A DNA stretch of 27,500 nt. It comes from Symbiodinium natans (Eukaryota; Sar; Dinophyceae; Suessiales; Symbiodiniaceae). This document shows, piece by piece, positions 20,678-27,500 of the stretch (position 1 is the first letter of the stretch; each line of letters starts with the position of its first letter). Location of the stretch: assembly GCA_905221605.1 (NCBI GenBank), contig CAJNDS010002551.1:2501-30000 (forward strand), written 5' to 3'. The notes below the pieces were generated by a model. That model did not search any database, was not told the DNA's origin, and saw only the letters and a list, made by a program, of their open reading frames with translations. The translations under genes and the position numbers were made by a program.

Positions 20678-20958
20678 CTTCGTCGGGTAGCTGAGAGGAC
20701 TTGTGGATACTGATGATGATACGGTGAGGTTGGGTTTGCAGGGATCACACAGGACCATACAATACAGGGCTTGTGACTGAAGGCCCCTTGAAGAGTTTGG
20801 GCCCTCAACAACCCTTTGAGCATTCAGGTTCGCCAACCCCTTCCATTTTCTTGCATTCGCCCGTGGAAAGCAGGATAACGAAGTCAGCACTGACACCATC
20901 ATGGAGTTGCAGAGGGTTTCTGGAGAGTACGGAGATGATCCGCACGCCCAGCGCTTGC
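20678..20958 (-). other. Probable intron with GC-AG borders
   Basis: The minus-strand donor is CAG|GCAAGC and the acceptor GAAG|GCAGC. GC donors are known to be common in dinoflagellate genes. The split falls inside a UBA domain that is otherwise continuous. Confidence 0.5.
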
Positions 20959-21033
20959 CTGCGCAGCATCAAAGCCCATGTCCATCAGCTGCTGCATCTC
21001 CAGCGCCTGCTTTCCCGACAGCAGGCCAGCAAC
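20959..21033 (-). CDS. Probable internal exon, first half of a UBA domain
   Basis: A 75-bp minus-strand exon (25 codons) after a TTGCAG acceptor encodes GKQALEMQQLMDMGFDAAQ. It contains the UBA hallmark L-x-x-M-G-F. Earlier exons were not found; the sequence to the right is TC-rich on this strand, as in an intron. Confidence 0.5.
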
Positions 21034-21159
21034 CTGCAAGACGAGAGCAGACTCTGCCTGGCTTTTCCTCCAATCTGAATAGCTTCTACCCCCACAGCAA
21101 AGCAAAGGGGACAAAATGATACTATCGAGACAGGAAATGCAGGCAGACAAACGAGACAC

Positions 21160-21169
21160 AGAGAGAAAG

Positions 21170-21234
<65 letters not shown>

Positions 21235-21241
21235 AGAGAGA
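21160..21241. repeat. GAAA/GA microsatellite
   Basis: (GAAA)n passes into (GA)n. It is simple sequence and probably intronic for the minus-strand UBA gene. Confidence 0.9.
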
Positions 21242-22158
21242 GTGCGAGCTTGCGGTGGGGCCCAAAAATGATCTCGGCTCGAACCTGACCTAACACATGT
21301 CTCTGCACACGTGCGACCATTGTGACAACTATATACTTGCCAGCCCTGGAAAATCTACATTCCCTCTGCAACTATGCAGCAGCACAGCTCTAGCATCCTA
21401 CACCACAGCCTGATAAGCTCTCAACGGGAAAATGAGTGCCCCGCCCCGGAGTCGACCCGGTAGTCGACCTCCAAGGGGTGGGCATGACTTGCTTGCGCCT
21501 GAGGGGAACTATGGGGCCCTAAGCCTCCCCCTGTGTCCTCCTACGTGCTACCCTCGCCTCGAACCTCTAGTCAACTCTCTGCGCAAACGTGACGCTAAAG
21601 CTCACATCAAAGCCAAAGCCACAGCCCCTAGAAAAAGTGGAGGGCCAACGGTCTTCAACAGCCAGCCGAGTAGGCGCCGCTGTTATCTGCTATTCATCCC
21701 TATGCAGGGTCGGAAGGCAGGGAAGGCGCTGGGCTTGCTGCGAGTTGAGTTTGGAATGTCAGCCCTCTGGACCTGAAGCCCTGAAGCGTTTCCCGCACGG
21801 CTTTGGCCGCGCCAAACCCTCCATTTCTTCGTGATTTGTCTCGGTAAGTTCGACCGTTCCCGACTTTCTGTAACACGCGATTTCGAACTTTGTTTTAAAC
21901 TTCTGCAATTTCTCACCTGCTGCTGTGTCTGCTCCATGTGTCCGTTTCCCTGGTTGTTTGCACATTTTGGCACTTTGGCTTTCGAAATGGCGTTTTGCAT
22001 TCTACGGTTTCGGCCAAGTTTCGTGTTTTTGGCGCTTCGGCTTTGCGTCTTTTCCGGGTTCTACTTCTCACGCTCGTCTTTTTTGCGGGGTTCGGTGTTT
22101 CCTGTCTTGGGCTGCTCGGATTGTGCTTTTCAACATGGCCTTGAAGTACCCGATCTTT

Positions 22159-22210
<52 letters not shown>

Positions 22211-22298
22211 AAGATTCTGGCCCAAGATGAGGATTTTACTTCTCGTAGCCGTAGCGAGCTTTCTTGGGTGCCTGGGTCCCAAGTCCCAGGGTCCAGCC
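21242..22298. other. Unassigned sequence and possible LINE 5' region
   Basis: A plus-strand frame of 114 codons (21432-21776) has no recognisable family. From 21831 an open frame runs into the LINE coding region. Its first 150 codons are Phe/Cys-rich and include a poly-Val run from the GTT microsatellite at 22159-22210, so they are probably not translated. Confidence 0.4.
22159..22210. repeat. (GTT)n microsatellite
   Basis: About 17 tandem GTT triplets upstream of the LINE protein start. Confidence 0.95.
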
Positions 22299-25200
22299 AT
22301 GGATCAGAATCGAGGGTTTCGGGAAGTAGCGCCCCCCGATGAAGCTGAGCAGCATGCGCAGCGAAGTCAGCTAACCATGAACAAAACCGGCAAGCGAAGC
22401 TACCAAAGAGCTTGTAAAGTTGCCCTGGCGAAGGGAGCAGCACTTTACAAAGGCCGTCTTCTGACAGCTCAGGCTCTAGGAGCTCATGAAGGACAATTCG
22501 CGTCTCCTGCGAAAGCGGAGAGGCGTTCTTTTCAACCGAACAGACAGATCCATCACAAATTTGACATGGAAGTCCTTACTTGGAACGCAGGCTCAATTAC
22601 AAGTCGAGTTTGGAACGAGATTCTGGCCCTTTTGGCAACAACAGAGTACAAGAACATCAAAATCGTTTTCCTGCAGGAATCGCATTGGCAGCAGGACCAG
22701 GTCTACAGCTCAGGCCCGTGGTCAGTCCTAACCTGTGGCTCAACAAGCAGACACAAGGCTGGCCTGGTTGTCTTGGTGCATAGCTCACTGGCTCCTCTTT
22801 CAGAAATTCGCAGCACTTCCATTGTTCCAGGGCATTTGCAGCACGTCATGATCCCGTGGCAGAGATCCAGAATACATCTCCTGAACCTGTACCAGCACGT
22901 CTGGGATTCAAAGCTCTCGAAGACGGAAAACAGAGGCAGGAGAAAGGACGTGATGACACAGCTCGAAAATCGAATACAGAGAGTCCCACAACGTGACTTC
23001 TTGATTGTGGCTGGGGATTTCAATGCGCATGCGGTGACTGAACGTCCTCATATCGGACCAAGTGTGCCTCATCGAGTACGGTTTGCAAATGCGGATGTGA
23101 AGACACTGCCCTCGCTCTGCAAATCCTGTGGACTAACTGCGCTGAACACATGGGCTTCTGGCCATCGCAGTACGTATGCTAACAGTGATGGCACATATTC
23201 CTCTCAGATCGATTTTTTGCTGGTCAGACTGCACGATGCTCGGAGGAGATCCAAGGAGGCCTACTCGGATAAGAACTTTCCTGTGGCTGCTTACAGAGAT
23301 GGATCAAAACACTTTCCAGTGCGAGCCACTCTGTTCATTCCTCCTTACAGTCCTACACCCAGCAAGCCACGGCCGTTTGATGCCACAGCCCTGGATGCGA
23401 GCTTTCGGCGGAAAGATGCCAACTGGCAGGCATACTCACATCGTCTGACGGAAGCAGTGGTGAGGACAATGCAAGTGAGACCGTCTTGGCAAGAACTGGA
23501 TGAAGTGATGGTTAGTGTATCAGCTGAGCACTATCCTCCTCCACGCAAGTCTCAGCCAGTAGCAGGTCCTATTCATCAGGAATACTGGAAGAAAGTGCGG
23601 CAAATCCAGGCGCACAAGAGGGCTGGAACCGAGCATAATTCTGAATGCCAGAAGCTTGTGGAGGACATCAAGGAGGAGGCGCGGACTTTCAAAAAACAGC
23701 AAAAACAAAGAAAGCTAGAGAAGCAAGAGCAGTTGCTTCTACAAGCCCAGGAAGATAAAAGGCAACAATCCCACAAACTGGCTCATACTCTCAGGAAACT
23801 TGCTCCGTGGCGCCCAGTGCAGAGAGTCAACCTAAGGGATCAAGCAGGTGAGCCGCTTGATACGGAGGCCTCACTAAAAACTATGCGCGAATACTCGAGT
23901 CAAATCTTCTCCAAAAGTTCTCCTTTGCACTCAGTAGCTGCTGTGCCCAGAGCAGCGATCACCGCCTTGCAGGTATCCTCACAAATCAAGACAGTGCCAG
24001 TGGGGAAAGCAGTCCCCAGCACCTCAGCCCCAGTATCAGCTTGGAAGAGTCTAGGTCCTGAAGCCCACGAACACATAGCAGGTCTAATCAACTCTGAGGT
24101 GTCCCATTCTGAAATTTCCCCTTATCTAAAGGACCCTCGCATTGCATGGATCCCCAAGCCGGGCAAGCCAGCCACCGCCATGAAAAACCTGAGGCCCATA
24201 GGAGTCATCAGCGTGCCAGGCAAAGTGCTAGCAGGCGCAGTGAAGCATTGCACCAGCACTGCAGGAGAGCTCACAACTTCAGCCTCAATTTGCGTACATT
24301 AGGCAGAGGGGGGTGCGGGACGCCATCGCGAAAGCATGTCAGCACCTTGATTTCGTGCAGCAGCTCCGTCAAGTGCATCGCAGGGACCTGCACAAGTCCC
24401 AACGCGGAGCCAGGCAGGCTCAGCTGTCAGGGGCACTTACTATTTCGGTTGATCTGAGCAAAGCTTTTGATTCTGTTAATAGACATGAGCTGCTAGCTGC
24501 CTTGGATCGCCTGGGAACAGACCCTGTTACGAAAGAACTGGTAGTTCAACTACACAGTGAGACCTCCTACAACATGGGCACAAGTGGACTAGAGATTCAA
24601 GTTCCCACTTCTTCAGGAATCAAACAAGGTTGCAAGCTAGCCCCGGCATTGTGGTCTGCGCTGACACTTCTAGTCATGAGCAGAATGGAGCAGAAATGGG
24701 GCCCAGATAGCAAGCAAGCTAGGGACATCCTAACAGTCTTTGCAGACGATTTCCTGCTCCAGGAAACCTTCTCGAGCTTTCCTGAACTTCAGAAAGTGCT
24801 GCTCAGAATAGAGGCTCTCTTTCAGTCTCTTGAGGACGTGGGGCTGGAAGTCAATCCAACGAAGTCCAAAGCCTTGCTAATGGTTCAGGGCACTCAGCAG
24901 TCCATCTTTCGCAAGAAGCACACGATGCGCAAAGAGAAGCAGTTGCACATCGTCCTTCCCTCAGGACATAAGATTCCGATTCATCACAAACTAACATATC
25001 TAGGGGTGCAGCTCAGCTATGGATCCTACAAAGACCAGACGGTTGACTATAGGATCGCCCAAGCTCAAGGCAAGTTTGAGCTACTTCGACACATCCTGTG
25101 CTCCACTAAGGCCTTGGAGGCTTCAAAGAAGTTGGAGATCTGGAGGGTCTATGTGGAATCCTCACTCTTGCATGGGCTTGTGGCCACTGGCATCACCTCA

Positions 25201-26370
25201 TCAGGTCTTCAGAAGCTTCAGAGTAAATACTCGAGGATGCTAAGATCCATCTTTAAGCAACATCAGCACTACAGCCATATTGACACGAAGACTCTGTTCG
25301 AGCAATATAAGGTTCAGACTCCTCAAGCAGTTTTGATCAGCCAGATGAAAAACTATCAAGACGCACTAGATGCCTGTCAGAAGTCCAACCCGGATCAGAA
25401 CATACAGTGGCATCTGGGACTTAGAGGTAGGATTGTTGCGCTGCAACAGGAGCTTCAGAGCATGCATTTGGACCTGATCGAGGCAGACCAGGAGGTACCG
25501 TGCTCTCTGTGCGATCGGAAATTTTCCAGCGCTAAGGGTCTTCAGCAACATACTCTGGTGAAGCATGGAGGACAGCGTGCGAATCAGCTAGGCCCAAAAT
25601 TTCAGGTCACTGTGCATAGCTGCAAAGGACTTCCGCAATGTGCGGCATGCAACAGGCAGTTGCGCACAATGCATCAACTTCGCAGACATGTGGAGTCAGG
25701 CATTTGCCCTCAGCTGCACGAGCTGAAAGAACGAGCCAAATCCTGTACAAGCTCAGAAAGCATAGCTATGATCTATCAGTCTAGCGTGCAGGAACAACTT
25801 AAGAAGGATCCTGATCTTCTACTAAAAAAGAGACATGTCACTCAGCATCTATTAACGAACTGCAGTCTCTGTGGGCAATACATTGTTGGCCACAAAGGAG
25901 TGAAACAGCACATTCAGAAAGCTCATCCCGCTTTCTGGGCACAATCCTCGGCATCCATTCTTGCCAACATGCGAACACATAAGCGCCTCCTGCACAAAAA
26001 AGAAGAATGTAGGTATTGTCGCATTGTGGTAGATGCTCCAGTACGCCATGCAGAGCAATGTGTGGCTCTGCTTCAGACATACGCCATGAGTGCAGCTTGT
26101 GCCAAGCCTATGGAACTGCCAGATCTCTTCAGTGCAGATCCTCCAATTAGCCAGGTGAGAGGAAGGGAAGCTTCCTCCCAGGAGGCTTCCTCCACCAGTA
26201 GGATTCGGTCTCATCAGGCACCAGCAAGCTCCCAGCGAGACGCACCAGCAGAGGGGAGACCTTCGTCAGTGCCCGTCACAGCCTGGTCTCTGGCCTACGC
26301 ATCAACTGTGCTATGCACACACAGTAGTGCATATCCTTGCCTCGCTTGCATCAGAGGGTATTCTTTCTGA
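22299..26370 (+). pseudogene. LINE ORF: APE endonuclease, reverse transcriptase, C2H2 fingers, frameshifted
   Basis: Start candidates are ATG 22299 and ATG 22377. The basic N-terminus (KTGKRSYQRACKVAL) precedes an APE-type endonuclease (22566-23336) with LTWNAGS, FLQESHW, VAGDFNAHA, QIDFLLV and KHFPV. RT begins with IAWIPKPGKPATAMKNLRPI (24130 on). Near 24245 the frame moves by +1 and homology resumes as PQFAYIRQRG. It continues with SVDLSKAFDSVNR, SGIKQGCKLAP and the catalytic FADD (24739-24750). Four Cys/His fingers follow (about 25501, 25640, 25861, 26008). The first frame stops at 24302. It is a damaged copy unless the shift is programmed. The domain order is typical of APE-clade LINEs. 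Confidence 0.88.
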
Positions 26371-27034
26371 TCCATATCTGAGACAAATATTGACGGAAAT
26401 TGACGCAGTAGGGGGTCGTTCTTCTAGTGTGGATGTTCGTAGGCTGCGACAGCTACGTCCTCTGCTGACGGGATGGCGATTCAGACCCAGGCAAGAAGAT
26501 GCATCCCAGTTTCTAGCACATATCATTCAGAGATCCCATGTGCTTTCAGCAGATGTTTGGGAAGCGAGGGTTCAAATCACAGCACCCGTGGAAAGAATCA
26601 GCGTAGAGGATAGAGGGGGTTTGATTCTTTTCTTGCCTGACCCACCAGATGGCCTCTCCACACTACAGCAAGCCATTTCTCAGTGGGCGCACAGGGGGAG
26701 CACCTATGGGCTACTCCCGGGAGTGAACCTGGTTTGCATTCAGATCCAAAGGTTTGAGCACTTGGAGAAAACAAATCGGCCTCAAGTTTTAGACACAACT
26801 CTGGAGCTTCCAGAGTTTATAGATAATGGCACGACAACCGCTGTGGTCAGCTTTCGACTATATGCATTCATCATTCATCTAGGAGATGATTGGAGATCTG
26901 GGCATTATAGGACAGGTTTTTTGAGAGAAGAAGTGGCGTATCTCGCGGATGATGACCGCTCACCACGGCGAACTACGCTCCTCTCGGATCAAATTTGCCA
27001 GGGATCGTATTTGGCTTTCTACGTAAGGGTCTAG
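26159..27034 (+). CDS. Ubiquitin-specific-protease-like (peptidase C19) domain at the LINE 3' end
   Basis: The frame is open from 26159; the first ATG is at 26327. Codons before that ATG already carry the Cys box (QLCYAHTVVHIL, catalytic Cys candidate at nt about 26309). The product is therefore probably fused to the LINE ORF by a +1 shift between 26159 and 26280. Other motifs: EDASQFLAHII, CIQIQRFEH, LPEFI, FRLYAFIIHLGDDWRSGHYRTGF (His box, in outline) and YLAFYVRV at the end. This is the order of a USP fold of about 270-290 residues, so it is nearly complete. LINEs with Ulp1 or OTU-type proteases are known. A USP-type partner would be a less familiar variant. Confidence 0.75.
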   Translation, partial: EEGKLPPRRLPPPVGFGLIRHQQAPSETHQQRGDLRQCPSQPGLWPTHQLCYAHTVVHILASLASEGILSDPYLRQILTEIDAVGGRSSSVDVRRLRQLRPLLTGWRFRPRQEDASQFLAHIIQRSHVLSADVWEARVQITAPVERISVEDRGGLILFLPDPPDGLSTLQQAISQWAHRGSTYGLLPGVNLVCIQIQRFEHLEKTNRPQVLDTTLELPEFIDNGTTTAVVSFRLYAFIIHLGDDWRSGHYRTGFLREEVAYLADDDRSPRRTTLLSDQICQGSYLAFYVRV

Positions 27035-27045
27035 CTCGCTCTACC

Positions 27046-27296
27046 TTCGCATGCGGAGGTTTCCTCCGGAGGCTTCCTCCGCAGCAGTGTTCTTTCTTCT
27101 TAAAGTAGACCTATCTGCCTGCTGTTGCCTAAGGCAACTCGGCATGAACGCTGCCCTGCGCGCAATAAAGCCATGATCTCGTGCTAAGATGTATAGTCTC
27201 TTGCGTGAAACTTTCACATGCGGAGGTTTCCTCCGGAGGCTTCCTCCCCGGTAGTGTTTCTCACAGTAGACCGTTCTGCCTGCTGTAGCTTAAGGC
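27046..27296 (+). repeat. Duplicated hairpin unit in the LINE 3' region
   Basis: Two related blocks (27046-27135 and 27213-27296) share CATGCGGAGGTTTCCTCCGG, then GGCTTCCTCC, AGTAGACC, TGCCTGCTGT and TAAGGC. The first forms a perfect dyad GCGGAGG...CCTCCGC (27053-27082) with an inner CCTCCGGAGG. A related GGAGGCTTCCTCC also occurs at about 26180-26192 beside the USP frame. An AATAAA lies at 27164-27169. Confidence 0.75.
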
Positions 27297-27500
27297 CAAG
27301 CTGACCCATTCTTGTCCCTGAACCTGAAGCATCTGAAAGAGCCCTGCGCGCACTTCAGAACATGTGAGGTCTCCTCCAGGTCGGTGGGTTCAGATTAGGG
27401 TCACTTTTTCGGATGCAACCTTGCCTTGTCGCAGCGCTGGCCCCGAGAGCCGTGCAAGGTGTCCCAGGTCAGGTGCTTCCCTCTTCGCAAAGTACTCGTG
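27297..27500. other. Unassigned sequence at window end
   Basis: No gene or repeat is supported here. The 3' end of the LINE may lie within or beyond it; no poly-A tail or target duplication was recognised. Confidence 0.4.

Noticed and set aside
1-27500. CRISPR array, prophage or bacterial operon
   Set aside because: No regularly spaced repeat-spacer structure, phage genes or Shine-Dalgarno-led operons are present. The direct repeats found are LTRs, minisatellites or telomere-like arrays.

Overview
The window looks like nuclear DNA of a dinoflagellate, most likely a Symbiodiniaceae-type genome. The reasons are: interstitial CCCTAAA (TTTAGGG-type) arrays, a 12-nt exact match to the 3' end of the dinoflagellate spliced leader, a likely GC-AG intron, very GC-rich retroelement coding DNA beside moderate-GC repeats, and retroelement proteins with CCCH, RanBP2-type and SWIM zinc fingers. 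No bacterial-type operon, rRNA or tRNA was seen. Species identity is inference. Almost everything recognisable is mobile DNA.

Region 1 (1-1177): an unassigned stretch, two telomere-like arrays, a short AAACGTTTCGG repeat module and a CCCAG-rich tract. Region 2 (1178-18434): one giant LTR retrotransposon of 17,257 bp. It is bounded by two 300-bp TGTGA...TCACA LTRs that differ at one base, inside the CCCAG-rich tract. It encodes a Gag-like ORF (1662-2705) and a very long Gag-Pol ORF (2485-12366). It also carries a second, accessory coding module (12690-17443) read in three successive frames. The pol domain order is rearranged: PR, RT thumb/connection, RNase H, integrase, MTase-like spacer, and only then the RT fingers/palm with YVDD. 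The accessory module contains a Tpt1/KptA-like RNA 2'-phosphotransferase fold, C2H2 and RanBP2-type zinc fingers, a transmembrane segment, a SWIM zinc finger and a PLD-superfamily domain. A short RNA hairpin (stem with one bulged G, 7-8 nt loop close to GYGNCCW) recurs through the element. Three copies lie just before the Gag start and three just before the accessory module.

Region 3 (18435-20030): C-rich and telomere-like repeats, then a 644-bp MITE with perfect 30-bp terminal inverted repeats and a perfect 8-bp target duplication. Its interior is a minisatellite. Region 4 (20030-21830): GA microsatellites and two probable minus-strand exons encoding a UBA domain. Region 5 (22299-27400): an APE-type LINE (endonuclease, RT, C2H2 fingers) with a frameshift in the RT. 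It is followed in the next frame by a ubiquitin-specific-protease-like domain and a 3' region with a duplicated hairpin.

In the LTR element, Gag and Pol supply particle formation and reverse transcription. The Tpt1-like and PLD-like domains suggest an RNA-end or RNA-repair function carried by the element, and the hairpins are candidate RNA binding or packaging sites. These functional links are inference.
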